A stretch of 64,000 nt of DNA from a virus, in IMG/VR virus record IMGVR_UViG_3300050015_000600, positions 1 to 64,000 of that record; one strand, given 5' to 3'. The notes below the pieces were generated by a model. The model was not told the DNA's origin and did not search any database. It saw only the letters and a list, made by a program, of their open reading frames with translations. The translations under genes were made by a program, and so were the position numbers. Shown piece by piece: positions 9,643 to 18,901 of this stretch (its first letter is position 1; each line of letters opens with the position of its first letter).

Positions 9643-10404
9643 CTATGATTGTTTACTTTCTATATTTAATTCTCTTTCGGCGATTATTGCATCATAATTG
9701 CCTTGTATAATTTTTGTTAGCTGGTCTATGTCGCTTTTCAATATCGGGTACGATCCTTCAGGGCTTGCTTTCTTCAAGCACATCATTATCGTCTGCAATA
9801 TTACTAATTCCTGCAAATCGCCTACATAAACCGTCTCCGCATCCGCGAACTCTAAATCGTCAAGCATAGCTAAATACCATATCTCGACTTTAACCGTATC
9901 CGGGTCCGGGTCTGCTATGCTAAATAACGTTCCCTGCGAACCGTCCAGCCCGCCTACAAATATACTCTTGCTTAGTACATCAGTATTAGTAGAACTCTGC
10001 CCTATGTTGTATATCGGCTGTAAAATAAACGGCGTTGTCCAGCTATTCATGCTTATATGGTGTATCTCGGTATGCTCGGCTTTTCTTGCTTGTCGCGAGT
10101 AGTTTATTCTGTCCTGCGTCCAGTTTACTTTAACAACAATTTCTTCTATGAAATTCGCTGGCAAAGGAGCCGGATATAAAAATATGTTCTTAAAATTCAC
10201 ACTCAAATAATCTTCTGCTGTTGGAAATATGTTGGTTTGATATATACGGCCAAACCTTTCAGGCATAGCTTTCATCACATAACGCTGTATAGTCTTGCGG
10301 ACTATATTAACGTATGTCATTATTTCTAAATTGCTAAGGTCAGCGGCTACAGTGTAGCGGTGTATCCTGCTCTTAACTTCCTCTATATAAGTCCTGCCAT
10401 CCAT
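9643..10404 (-). CDS. head-tail adaptor / ring-like protein
   Basis: 253 residues beginning MDGRTYIEEVKSRIHRYTV. The N-terminal half has the pattern of a helix with an Asn-x-x-Arg-Lys face (TYVNIVRKTIQRYV), then a beta-rich middle and a C-terminal helix ending in NIESKQS. It is the fourth of five similar-sized tandem genes, overlapping the third by 32 bases. Multiple stacked ring proteins between portal and nozzle are known in crAss-like podoviruses; this run could be equivalent. Function inferred. Confidence 0.75.
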   Translation of the reverse strand: MDGRTYIEEVKSRIHRYTVAADLSNLEIMTYVNIVRKTIQRYVMKAMPERFGRIYQTNIFPTAEDYLSVNFKNIFLYPAPLPANFIEEIVVKVNWTQDRINYSRQARKAEHTEIHHISMNSWTTPFILQPIYNIGQSSTNTDVLSKSIFVGGLDGSQGTLFSIADPDPDTVKVEIWYLAMLDDLEFADAETVYVGDLQELVILQTIMMCLKKASPEGSYPILKSDIDQLTKIIQGNYDAIIAERELNIESKQS

Positions 10405-11140
10405 TCATTTTCCAGTTTAATTCTTCTTGTGTGTAGAAAGATTGCGGCGTGTTGCGCTCAAGAGCTTTCTTTTCTGATATTTTAAGCTGTGATAATCTCT
10501 GTACAATCACATAGGATTCTTGATTAATCACGTCGTATATTTGTTTCATGTCGTTAGGCGTACCTATTAATAGCAGTATTCTTGCGGCTATCTCTAGTAT
10601 CGCCAAATTCTCGTATTCGTTTGGTATCGGAACTAAGTCTGTTTTGTTTACCATGTCCGGCGGTTCGCCGTAGTAAGTCAAAGTAGCGTAATCCGCTCCG
10701 GCCTCCGCACTAAAGAATAGCTTTATTCTCTGTTGGTTCGGTGTTACCGAAGTGTCTAAATCTCCAAACAAAGTATATATCGGAGAAATTGCCGTTGACT
10801 GTACAAAGCTGTTTCTTGTGTCCGCGTTAGTAGTAATAAAATATTCCCTCGGATGCGAATACCTGGCTTCTCTATAATTGCCATCCGCGCTATGTATTAC
10901 ACATCTTACCTTGTCAATATAATCCAAAGGTATAACATCGCCGCTTGCCATGTTCGACGAATACTTTTGGTAAGCCCACCCTTTGTAAGGGAGCGTTTTC
11001 GATGCGACATATTTAAATACTCTGTTTGCTGTTTTTAAAAATGTTCCCCAGCCTATGTTTACGCCGTTGTCAAGTTTCTTTAATACCTGATACACCAGCG
11101 TCTCTAGTTCTAGCATGTTCATATTCGAGTAACTAATCAT
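10373..11140 (-). CDS. head-tail adaptor / ring-like protein
   Basis: 255 residues beginning MISYSNMNMLELETLVYQVL. It has the same build as its neighbours: an amphipathic N-terminal helix, a central region with SFVQSTAISPIYTLFGD and beta strands, then a long C-terminal helix (EISEKKALERN type). It overlaps the second ring-like gene by 8 bases and the fourth by 32 bases, so translation is coupled. Third in the series of five. Confidence 0.75.
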   Translation of the reverse strand: MISYSNMNMLELETLVYQVLKKLDNGVNIGWGTFLKTANRVFKYVASKTLPYKGWAYQKYSSNMASGDVIPLDYIDKVRCVIHSADGNYREARYSHPREYFITTNADTRNSFVQSTAISPIYTLFGDLDTSVTPNQQRIKLFFSAEAGADYATLTYYGEPPDMVNKTDLVPIPNEYENLAILEIAARILLLIGTPNDMKQIYDVINQESYVIVQRLSQLKISEKKALERNTPQSFYTQEELNWKMNGWQDLYRGS

Positions 11141-11855
11141 TAACCATTTCCTCGAATTTGTTTATCATTCCCATCTCGCGTACCGCTATGTTAGCTCTTT
11201 CGTATTCCATTACGTCCCTGTTGTTCAATATCTCAGCCGCTAAAAATACTATCTTATGGTGGTATTCCCTAGGTAATATTAACGAACTTGTATAAAACTC
11301 GCCGGCAGTTCCGCTAGGCAGTGTTCCCGATACTACGAAAGTCTTCGGTTTAGCCACATAAAAGAGCGTAGCGACGTTTTTATGGTTCGGGTCGGTAAAA
11401 TATACCTCTTGGTCTTCTAAACCGCTTACGTGCGTGTGTAGCACGGTATAATAAGCACTGAAAGTTCTTACGCCGGATAAAGTATAGGTGTCGTGCTGCC
11501 AGAGTTGGTTTGTGTCAATATAAGTAGCATTGTACATGCCGTTATAAGCACCGCTTGTTCCATCTCCGCTAGCCCAAAGCCCTCTTGGATACATAATGTC
11601 ATAGCCGCTGGAGTCAACGTTAAATTGAAAATCAGTTGCAGGATTATATCCAGGAGCGTCCGCGGATTTCATAGTGACTGTTCTATAAGCAGGTCTTAAT
11701 CCCCTTTCGTCCGATTTCTTGACAAGCTCGCCTAATATCCGAAACTGTGCTTCTTGTATAGCTCTTTCTATTTCGCCGTACTCAAACCACTCACGGTCAT
11801 AAAATCCCTCGTCAAGGAATATTTCTATAGCTGATATGATTTCTGCTTTGATCAC
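11133..11855 (-). CDS. head-tail adaptor / ring-like protein
   Basis: 240 residues beginning MIKAEIISAIEIFLDEGFYD. Helical start with a WFEYGEIERAIQEAQFRIL face, a beta-rich centre and a C-terminal helix (YERANIAVREMGMINKFEEM). Second in the series of five. Its start codon shares bases with the stop of the first. The helix-beta-helix arrangement is what podovirus adaptor proteins show; no residue-level family motif was recognised. Confidence 0.75.
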   Translation of the reverse strand: MIKAEIISAIEIFLDEGFYDREWFEYGEIERAIQEAQFRILGELVKKSDERGLRPAYRTVTMKSADAPGYNPATDFQFNVDSSGYDIMYPRGLWASGDGTSGAYNGMYNATYIDTNQLWQHDTYTLSGVRTFSAYYTVLHTHVSGLEDQEVYFTDPNHKNVATLFYVAKPKTFVVSGTLPSGTAGEFYTSSLILPREYHHKIVFLAAEILNNRDVMEYERANIAVREMGMINKFEEMVND

Positions 11856-12523
11856 TATTTCCCGCCCATTAATAACTTAAGTAGGTATTTAGAATATTCT
11901 AATATTGTATTGAATGAAGTTTCGTCAACGTTCACGCCTTCTCTGTTTGCCCGCGCTACCATCTTGTTCTTAAACTCACGTTGCGTCTGCGGCTCTTTAA
12001 AGCCTAATACAGTAGCACCGAGTTCGCAAATAACGCCTAAATACATGTCGTCTTGAAAAGCTATATTGTCACCCGATGTTACTATAGCCGGAGGATATTC
12101 GTAATAGTATATTTTAAAATCATACCATTGGGTTGTATTATAATATAAATCATCGTTTATTAATCCGATAGTAGTACTGGAGACTGTATCGTATAAATAC
12201 GGTATAGCGTTCGCACCTAATAGTATTTCTGCACGGTATGGTATTCCTGCGCCGTCTAGCACATATCCTTCTGCCGCATAGGCAAAATTAACCGGAAAAG
12301 CCGGATTGGCTTTGACATAAGGAACTTTACACATCAAGAAACCCAATAAATGAGAATCCTGCGATTCAAGAATATAGTCCACGAGCATATCCTGTGCCAT
12401 GTTTAAGCATAGTAATATCTCGTCGTCGCGGTAAAAAGAACCTCTCCGAGCGTTTGTCGGCAAATCGGCTCCTATATCTTCCATGCGCCGTCTAACTATA
12501 TCTATCATCTGTGTAGTTGTCAT
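11855..12523 (-). CDS. head-tail adaptor / ring-like protein
   Basis: 222 residues beginning MTTTQMIDIVRRRMEDIGAD. The early phrase YRDDEILLCLNMAQDMLVDYIL is the clearest adaptor-like signature of the series: an acidic turn followed by a helix with Asn-x-Ala, as in P22 gp4/T7 gp11-type proteins. It is nearest of the five to the capsid genes and so is the best candidate for the ring bound to the portal. Start and stop codons overlap with both neighbours. Confidence 0.78.
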   Translation of the reverse strand: MTTTQMIDIVRRRMEDIGADLPTNARRGSFYRDDEILLCLNMAQDMLVDYILESQDSHLLGFLMCKVPYVKANPAFPVNFAYAAEGYVLDGAGIPYRAEILLGANAIPYLYDTVSSTTIGLINDDLYYNTTQWYDFKIYYYEYPPAIVTSGDNIAFQDDMYLGVICELGATVLGFKEPQTQREFKNKMVARANREGVNVDETSFNTILEYSKYLLKLLMGGK

Positions 12524-12927
12524 TATTCCATCATTCCTTGTTCTTCATTACCATAACCCATTTCTTGCGGCATACCTTGCATCGGTGCGGAACCCATTTG
12601 TTCCCGAGGCGGCATTTCTCCGCCTTGTGGAGCTTGCATACCCCCGCCGCCCATTGGCGGTTGCATAGATTGCTGCGCCTGCATGCCTTGATCCATCATC
12701 TGCGCGGACTTGCCTAACAACTCTAACATCTGTGCGGCTTCGCGCTGTTGCTTCTCTAACTGTATCTGACGGAGCATTATATCCATCTTCGTTTCTTCTA
12801 ACTCTTTGCCTTTTTGATGTTGCTTGGCTTGCATAACAGCAAGGTTGAACATCAAAGCGTCTTTGTTCTTCTTGTCCTCTTTGTTCAAAGGCGGCATCTC
12901 GTTAGTATTGTTTTCTTGATTTATCAT
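12523..12927 (-). CDS. Gln/Met/Gly-rich small protein between capsid and adaptor genes
   Basis: 134 residues. Residues 15-75 are a charged Lys/Gln/Glu-rich helix (MQAKQHQKGKELEETKMD), followed by a low-complexity tail of Gln, Met, Pro and Gly with several GGG runs. Start chosen at the ATG with an AATAACAATG leader. It could be an internal head protein or chaperone. The extreme Met content (over one residue in ten) is unlike the neighbouring genes. Function unknown. Confidence 0.65.
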   Translation of the reverse strand: MINQENNTNEMPPLNKEDKKNKDALMFNLAVMQAKQHQKGKELEETKMDIMLRQIQLEKQQREAAQMLELLGKSAQMMDQGMQAQQSMQPPMGGGGMQAPQGGEMPPREQMGSAPMQGMPQEMGYGNEEQGMME

Positions 12928-12939
12928 TGTTATTTCCTA

Positions 12940-13227
12940 TTATGTTGGAGTTTCTTCTGGTGTTTGTTGGTCGCCAGCTATATGGAACCAATCTGCTTCT
13001 GTGTCTATTCCTATTGCCATATAAAATTCTTTACTATATGTATCATACATAAAATCACCTATTTTGTTAGGCGTTGTAAGCGGCAAATCTACATTCGCAT
13101 GTTCTTCATCACTTGAATCATAAGTATATGTTATAGGTATTCTGCTTTCTAATTTTAAAAGCCGCTCTAATAAATCCAAATATTCTTTCTTGAATGCCCG
13201 CTCAAGTTCTATTAATGACATATTCAT
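12940..13227 (-). CDS. hypothetical small virion-region protein
   Basis: 95 residues beginning MNMSLIELERAFKKEYLDLL, with a helical N-terminal third and a short beta domain containing DFMYDTYSKEFYMAIGIDTE. That second part resembles short phage structural modules placed on head or fibre surfaces. It lies in the head gene cluster with only 12 bases to the next gene. Not recognised further. Confidence 0.6.
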   Translation of the reverse strand: MNMSLIELERAFKKEYLDLLERLLKLESRIPITYTYDSSDEEHANVDLPLTTPNKIGDFMYDTYSKEFYMAIGIDTEADWFHIAGDQQTPEETPT

Positions 13228-13248
13228 GCCACGCTCCGTCTATATTAT

Positions 13249-13626
13249 TTATTCGTATTCTTTGTCATGTGAAGTGAGATAGCGTCTTTCATACTCTTGT
13301 TCGCGCACGATAGATTCGGGAAGTTTATTCTCGTATATCACTACATCAAACAAATCTGTATTTCTTAAGAAATCTATCTGGCTTTTATTGTTCGTGAGGT
13401 ATGCGCCTCTTTTGAACATAATTTGTTCTTCATCGCCGGTTTTAGTATTTTCATACTTGATCGTTGTTTCGTAATCTGTCGAACAGAATATTACTTCTTC
13501 GTAAGGCTTTTTGTTGGGTGCTTTGTTAGCTTCCCATTGCTTTTTCACGTATGCGTAATCGTGATTTTGAGCTATATGCGATAAAGTGTTCTTTACCTTG
13601 CTCAGTTTTATAAAATTATCCGCCAT
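13249..13626 (-). CDS. hypothetical protein in head gene cluster
   Basis: 125 residues, charged and probably alpha/beta, beginning MADNFIKLSKVKNTLSHIAQ. The phrase FKRGAYLTNNKSQIDFLRNT is typical of small structural or head-completion proteins, but no family could be named. It is flanked by small genes with short gaps, within the leftward virion operon downstream of the terminator that follows the decoration-like gene. Confidence 0.65.
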   Translation of the reverse strand: MADNFIKLSKVKNTLSHIAQNHDYAYVKKQWEANKAPNKKPYEEVIFCSTDYETTIKYENTKTGDEEQIMFKRGAYLTNNKSQIDFLRNTDLFDVVIYENKLPESIVREQEYERRYLTSHDKEYE

Positions 13627-13668
13627 AGTCGTTGCTCCTTGTATGTTTTAAAATTATATACGGTATAT

Positions 13669-13902
13669 CTATACCTTTTTTGTTTTTGATTCGAGCATAT
13701 TCTTAATTCTTAATCTGCCCTGCTCGTTATTTATAGGCTTTGTTGTATCTGTCTTGGTAGTGTCGCTGGTAGTTTTAGTTGTCGAATCCCATTTCTTGGT
13801 CATTTCGTAGCCTTTCTTTGGGTCTCCGCCGGTTTTCTGGTATTTCCAACTGCCGTCTGCGTTCTTCTTGTTAAACTTGCCTTGCGCTGTTATGTCTGCC
13901 AT
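13669..13902 (-). CDS. small Lys/Thr-rich protein
   Basis: 77 residues, very rich in Lys and Thr (STTKTTSDTTKTDTTKPINN), with no hydrophobic core. Probably disordered. First gene after the intrinsic terminator at 13913-13943, so its expression may depend on read-through or its own start signal. It could be a DNA- or head-associated basic peptide. Function unknown. Confidence 0.6.
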   Translation of the reverse strand: MADITAQGKFNKKNADGSWKYQKTGGDPKKGYEMTKKWDSTTKTTSDTTKTDTTKPINNEQGRLRIKNMLESKTKKV

Positions 13903-13912
13903 GTCATCCTCT

Positions 13913-13943
13913 TTAAATAAAAGGGCGAGGACACCCCGCCCTT
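13913..13943 (-). terminator. intrinsic terminator after the capsid genes
   Basis: On the minus strand a 7-bp GC-rich stem (AAGGGCG with CGCCCTT), extendable by two further pairs, is followed by TTTTATTT. It lies directly after the stop of the 238-aa gene, so it would lower expression of the downstream tail genes relative to the major capsid protein. Confidence 0.8.
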
Positions 13944-13959
13944 GATTCTAAACAATTAA

Positions 13960-14676
13960 CTATATACTAGTATCTGTGCCTTTGCTTACATAACCATAGA
14001 ATGTATCGTCGGCTGTGCCGGAAGTATTACGAGGTTCGTAACCTTGTTCCGCAGTCGGATCCCAGTAGTTCAAGAAATCGTCAGGATTCATAGTCTTGGT
14101 GATTTTAAATGCTTCGGAATAATACGGATTGCATCCATCAACTAATGCCAAAGGCAATGTTAATGCAATAGTACCGTCGCCGCTTGCATCGCCTGTACCA
14201 ACACTCATAAATACTTGGCCGGTGCGGTATGTTGAAGTACCGTATGTTACTGAACCGGTTTCTACGCTGTACCATGCACCGCTTGTGCCTGGAGTAACAC
14301 CTGCCGAAGCATCCAACAAAGGAGCTTCGAAGAATGTTGAACCATCCCATCCGCTTCTTAATGAGCCTAATGTAGCACCTGTAGCAGTAGTCAATGTTAA
14401 TGTACCCATACCTACTCTCTCCGCGCGTGATGTCCAAGTAGTACCTGCGGTATTGCCCGATAAGTCTGCCGGACGGATGAACATTAAATCGCTGTAGAAT
14501 GTTCCGCTCTTGTCGAAAGCATCTATTACATAACCGGAGGTTGGTGTTCCTGTGGCTGAGTTGCCGTCGCGTGTAGTATTATCGCCAACGGTTAATACGC
14601 CGTTGAAGAAAATGTGGCGGCTTTGACCTTCTTCGGTCAACAGCATCAAACCTGGGTTTACTGAAATATATCTCAT
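13960..14676 (-). CDS. capsid decoration / head-fibre-like protein
   Basis: 238 residues beginning MRYISVNPGLMLLTEEGQSR, Thr-, Gly- and Ser-rich and beta-dominated. It lies 12 bases after the major capsid gene and just before a terminator, so it should be made in amounts similar to the capsid protein. That position and composition fit a decoration or head-fibre protein. It has no recognised catalytic motif. Role inferred. Confidence 0.72.
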   Translation of the reverse strand: MRYISVNPGLMLLTEEGQSRHIFFNGVLTVGDNTTRDGNSATGTPTSGYVIDAFDKSGTFYSDLMFIRPADLSGNTAGTTWTSRAERVGMGTLTLTTATGATLGSLRSGWDGSTFFEAPLLDASAGVTPGTSGAWYSVETGSVTYGTSTYRTGQVFMSVGTGDASGDGTIALTLPLALVDGCNPYYSEAFKITKTMNPDDFLNYWDPTAEQGYEPRNTSGTADDTFYGYVSKGTDTSI

Positions 14677-14688
14677 GTTGTTATCTCC

Positions 14689-16044
14689 TTACACAAACGC
14701 TTGTGAATTATAAGTTTTGAGTAAAGCGTGATGTTGTTCCAAATGGAAAGCAATAGTGCCTTGCCATTCTATCATCATTTTCTTATCGCGTTCATTTGCT
14801 AATGTGTAATCTTTTGTTTCAAAGTCTTTTACAACTCTTAATTCTTGCTGTGAAGGATCAATCACGGCCAACCAGTTAGTCATTTCTGTCTGTGGTTGGA
14901 AGATATTGTTTGCTTGAAGCAAGCCTAATTTAAATCCGCCTGGGATTAAATAAGATTCAATATCTAAACCAAATGATTTGCCCACGTCCTCCGGTGAAAG
15001 ACCTGTAGTTCTGCGATAGTCTTTGAAGCTATTAGCAAAATTCTTGTTTAACTGTTGTCCAATCAAACCAATTTTCTTGTTGTCTTCGCCGAAACGGAAC
15101 CCTTGGTCAAGCAAGAATGATTGTATCATCATTTCATAGTCTGTGACTTGGAACGGATTGTAGTAAGCGACATTGGTTTTTACTGTATTCAAGAAGCCAT
15201 TCATGTGAAGCTCTGTTCTCTTACCGGTTCCGTCTATAGAACGTTTACCGAAGAACATGTTCTTTTCAATAGCGTCTTTGAATTTTTGCCACGATTTTTC
15301 AACTTGGAAATCCCAATCCGGTTTTGTCAGTTTGGTTTGAATCCATGCGTATTGATCCTCTGTCATCTCGACTACTGCTTCTTGGTGCTCTACGAAGTTA
15401 CAGTTGTACATGATGTCGAACTGTTGCCCGATAGACTCAATCTTTTGCGATTCTACCAAGGTATGGCCGATAAAGTTTACGTAATTAGTAGTAATTTTCT
15501 TCAAGCCGAAAGGTTTGATATTCTTTACTACGATACAGCCTTCTTTACAAGTGCTCACCATTGCCTGTCCTGTCACACCTGTGCCAGCTACGCTGTCAGG
15601 CACTAATTCAGGTGCAGTATGGTTATCGCCAAGGTATTTAACCGCTGTCGGGGTCATAATTACTTCAACTACATCGTCAGTGCCATGGATATAGAACTTA
15701 TCCTGTGGTTGCCAAATCATTGATCCTTTTGTTTCAGGGCGTGTCAAGCCTGCTAATTCAATCAAAGCGTATCTTTCCCAGGCTACCGCTGTCGCTTCGC
15801 CCATCGTCGCTTGATTGATTTTGTCCAGTGAGTTCCAATTATGATACTCGCGTACCACAACTTTTGTACCTTTAGGTTTCGCGCCTCTTTTGAGGATTGA
15901 ACTCGCTAAGGTTAAGAATGGTGTTCTCTGATAGTTCAATTCCCGAATATCTGAGGATATATCCTCAAATACCTCACGAGGATTCGCGGAGGTAGAACTT
16001 CTCGGATTTGCCACCCTTACTTTGTTGTTATATTCATTTTGCAT
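14689..16044 (-). CDS. major capsid protein
   Basis: 451 residues. Called from gene order (terminase, portal, scaffold-like, then this gene), from length, and from a strong ribosome-binding site (AAAGGAGAGGATAAATT before ATG), which suits the most abundant virion protein. The N-terminal region contains ISSDIRELNYQRTPFLTLAS and later GEATAVAWERYALIELAGL, the style of HK97-fold capsid proteins of the N4 gp56-like group. The fold assignment is inference; the structural role is well supported by context. Confidence 0.85.
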   Translation of the reverse strand: MQNEYNNKVRVANPRSSTSANPREVFEDISSDIRELNYQRTPFLTLASSILKRGAKPKGTKVVVREYHNWNSLDKINQATMGEATAVAWERYALIELAGLTRPETKGSMIWQPQDKFYIHGTDDVVEVIMTPTAVKYLGDNHTAPELVPDSVAGTGVTGQAMVSTCKEGCIVVKNIKPFGLKKITTNYVNFIGHTLVESQKIESIGQQFDIMYNCNFVEHQEAVVEMTEDQYAWIQTKLTKPDWDFQVEKSWQKFKDAIEKNMFFGKRSIDGTGKRTELHMNGFLNTVKTNVAYYNPFQVTDYEMMIQSFLLDQGFRFGEDNKKIGLIGQQLNKNFANSFKDYRRTTGLSPEDVGKSFGLDIESYLIPGGFKLGLLQANNIFQPQTEMTNWLAVIDPSQQELRVVKDFETKDYTLANERDKKMMIEWQGTIAFHLEQHHALLKTYNSQAFV

Positions 16045-16087
16045 GTAATTTATCCTCTCCTTTGGTTTGTTTTTAAATTCATGCTAA

Positions 16088-16903
16088 TTAAAATAGATTG
16101 TCTATTCTTTTTTGATTTTCTCGTCTTGCTTCTGCCGGCGTCATCTTTTCCCAGTCAACGTCTTTCTCTTTTGTTGTCACTTCTTGCGCGGCAATTGTCT
16201 TTAATACATTGGGAATGCCAGCCTGTTTATTCATTTTGCTTGCCGCTGTTTGTTTCGTGCCTGGTATCTTCGTCTTTGCCGCGTCAGGGAAAGCGGAGAT
16301 TAATAATCTCGCTACCATCTTCTCTGTCATAGGCAGTACCGGCAATCCTAATTTTACGCGTTCCCGTACCTGTTCGCCGTATAAATCGTCATACGCGCGG
16401 GACAATACATCTATGTTGCCAGTGCTCGCTTCTACGCCCGCCTGGCTCATTTTTTCTATAATTATCTGACTATTCTTGTCAGTAGTAGATTTCTCCACTT
16501 GCTGATTTTTCATCGCCGCTAATTCATTCTGCATGCGCTGTAATTCTTTCTGTACCTTTGGCGGTAGCGGTTCTTCATCTTCTTGCGCCGGTTGCCCGTC
16601 TGTTTCTAAGTGAATCTTAAATAACGCCTCTAAAATAGTCTTATCGTCGTATCCTTCTGCTCTGTAATGCACTATATCCTGCATCACTTTACTTCCCGCG
16701 TAAGCATCTACTATAGCATCTAATTGATTGCTCGCTTGCTTCGGTGTTGCTTGTGCCGCTGGCGTTTCCGGCTGTATGCCGAAATTTAAACCAAAGAACG
16801 TTAAATCACTATCGTCGTCTTCTACTTCCAGCTCCGGTTCTTCGATCTCCGGCTGTTCTAATTCAGGCTCGTTTTCCAAGCCATTTTCTAATTCATCTTC
16901 CAT
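16088..16903 (-). CDS. scaffolding-like protein
   Basis: 271 residues from the ATG at 16903, chosen because AGGAG stands nine bases upstream; an ATG at 16927 would overlap the portal gene. The N-terminal 35 residues are an acidic Glu/Pro repeat (ELEQPEIEEPELEVEDDD), the middle is a Gln-rich coiled coil (VQKELQRMQNELAAMKNQQ), and the C-terminus is basic (REN QKRIDNLF). Acidic start, coiled coil and basic capsid-binding end is the usual plan of phage scaffolds, and the position between portal and capsid genes agrees. Confidence 0.8.
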   Translation of the reverse strand: MEDELENGLENEPELEQPEIEEPELEVEDDDSDLTFFGLNFGIQPETPAAQATPKQASNQLDAIVDAYAGSKVMQDIVHYRAEGYDDKTILEALFKIHLETDGQPAQEDEEPLPPKVQKELQRMQNELAAMKNQQVEKSTTDKNSQIIIEKMSQAGVEASTGNIDVLSRAYDDLYGEQVRERVKLGLPVLPMTEKMVARLLISAFPDAAKTKIPGTKQTAASKMNKQAGIPNVLKTIAAQEVTTKEKDVDWEKMTPAEARRENQKRIDNLF

Positions 16904-16904
16904 A

Positions 16905-18893
16905 TTATTGTTGCTCCTGTAATACACTATTTATCTCTTGTTCACTTGGAGTTTTTGCCTGCATAGCCGCCAACTCCTGCTGTGATTTTACTAAATCTTC
17001 TTTTGCCATCTCTATATCTTCAACGGCACTTTCTATTTCTTCTTTTTGTTTTTCGACTTGTTTTAACTGAGTACGCAGATTGCTGTTCTCTACGCCTTTC
17101 AGTAGTTTTTGATATTCCATTAACTGCGCTTGCAATTCCGAATACTTCTTGCTTAAGTCTAAATCTTTTAAAAGTTCTTCTTTCTCGGTCTGCGGGAAGT
17201 CCGATAGTTTAAGCATTATCGGCATCCATACGTAAGGTGAAATCGCTCCGCCGGAAGTTTGCAATATCTTAGTCAATTGTTCTAAGTTTTGCTGTTTAAC
17301 TGTTGCGCTGTTTACCGCCTCGTCAACAGTAATATCTACTTTTAATTCACGTAATGTGTCTAAGAAACCATCGTCTAAATTAACTATATCTATGTCTGTC
17401 TGCCCGACAACACGCATTATCTGCGCTTCGCTCATATAATTCTTAATCCACCATACCATACGCAAGGCTACATTCTTTTTCCAAAGTCTTAGGTTATCAT
17501 ACATCGGAAGTCTAGCCAACCCGCCTTGTTGTGCGCGTATAGCTGCTGCCTTACCTGATTCACTTGCGCTTTCGCCAGTACCATTTAAGTTACTGCCTCC
17601 GGCGATAGATTCTATTGCTGATGTTGATAATTGAATACCCGCGAACATTTCAGGATTAACCTGTATGTTCGGCAACGGACGCAATGCTTCGTGATTCATA
17701 ACCGGAATAATAGTAGCTGTCTTACTCACTTCCGCGCGTAAATCTTCTAGCGTAAAATCCCTTCTTAACAAAGTAGTAATAACACTCATACCTTGTTTCA
17801 TCTGCTTGCCGACTTGCAAATCCCATTGCGATAACATTCTGTTTATCATAGTCTGCGGATGTATCATATCGTTTACTACAGCGGTGTAATCACCATCATC
17901 ATCGTAAGCGCAATACACTACATAAGGGAAATCATTCATTGCCGTCATATAGGCGCGTATTACTTTGTCGCCTACCATTATAGTCTGATATATTCGGTTT
18001 ACTTGTTGGCTATGTATTTGAACAAGCTGGCTGCCCTGTTCGTCGTATATCGCTGTGCCGTCGGCTGTGTATTGAGTTATCAACCCGTCAAAGAAATCCG
18101 TAGCTTCTGTTTCGTCCGAGAACTTTGTTATGTTGCCGGCTAATTCATCGCTCACTAACCATTCTAATACCATATAGCGTTCATAGTGCTCAAATATGTC
18201 CACCATCTCGTTATTCCAGCGCGCTAAAGCATCTACTTCGCGGTTAGTTTTCTCGTTATATACAAAACCGTCAGGCGATCCTTGCGCGTATATTTCTTCT
18301 ACTTTGTCAGGGAATAACGTTCCGGCTTCTTTCTTTGTAGTATGCTGTACTCTGCCCATCCAAGAACAGTCCGACTTGTCTTTTTTCTTTGAATTTAAGT
18401 CCCAATATAATTGGTTGAATGGTATTTTCTCTACAAAAGAATAACCAAAATCAAGGTCTTCGCTTTCCCATCTTACCGAGCAAGCTCCAAAACCTTTGAC
18501 TACGCCGTCTTCAAAGACTTCCGTCTCCACAATGTCAATGTCTGAGTTTTGCTCAGTCCATTTTAAAATATGTTGTAATAATTCCACTTTGTTTTCATCG
18601 CCTGGTTCGCGCGGAAGCAATTTAACATCCATACGAGTTTGTATCTGCGTACCTATCATGTGGTCAACGTATCTCTTTATGTAGTTAAATACATACGCTA
18701 TACGCTGCTGTACTTCGTGCAAATGTTTCTCTTGGTCTGTCCACTGATTACCCTTGCGCCACTCGGCGTTTCTATGTCCTATTCTTTGTTTAGCATGGAA
18801 AGCGTCACGCACCTCGTCAAAATCCTTTCTGACTTTTGTTCTGCGCGCTTCAACGTCTTTCGTATCTATTATATTTTTATTTACTAATTGCAT
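16905..18893 (-). CDS. portal protein (P22-type)
   Basis: 662 residues, forming the dodecameric DNA gate of the head. The N-terminal region (EWRKGNQWTDQE, then YVFNYIKRYVDHMIGTQIQTR) is characteristic of large P22-like portals: a loading helix followed by the Gly-rich stretch before the clip. The C-terminal 120 residues are a long coiled coil (QLKQVEKQKEEIESAVEDIE) like the barrel helix of P22 portal. It lies nine bases after the terminase gene, with the scaffold gene overlapping or abutting its stop. Length fits the P22 group. Confidence 0.88.
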   Translation of the reverse strand: MQLVNKNIIDTKDVEARRTKVRKDFDEVRDAFHAKQRIGHRNAEWRKGNQWTDQEKHLHEVQQRIAYVFNYIKRYVDHMIGTQIQTRMDVKLLPREPGDENKVELLQHILKWTEQNSDIDIVETEVFEDGVVKGFGACSVRWESEDLDFGYSFVEKIPFNQLYWDLNSKKKDKSDCSWMGRVQHTTKKEAGTLFPDKVEEIYAQGSPDGFVYNEKTNREVDALARWNNEMVDIFEHYERYMVLEWLVSDELAGNITKFSDETEATDFFDGLITQYTADGTAIYDEQGSQLVQIHSQQVNRIYQTIMVGDKVIRAYMTAMNDFPYVVYCAYDDDGDYTAVVNDMIHPQTMINRMLSQWDLQVGKQMKQGMSVITTLLRRDFTLEDLRAEVSKTATIIPVMNHEALRPLPNIQVNPEMFAGIQLSTSAIESIAGGSNLNGTGESASESGKAAAIRAQQGGLARLPMYDNLRLWKKNVALRMVWWIKNYMSEAQIMRVVGQTDIDIVNLDDGFLDTLRELKVDITVDEAVNSATVKQQNLEQLTKILQTSGGAISPYVWMPIMLKLSDFPQTEKEELLKDLDLSKKYSELQAQLMEYQKLLKGVENSNLRTQLKQVEKQKEEIESAVEDIEMAKEDLVKSQQELAAMQAKTPSEQEINSVLQEQQ

Positions 18894-18901
18894 TTATTTC
18901 C

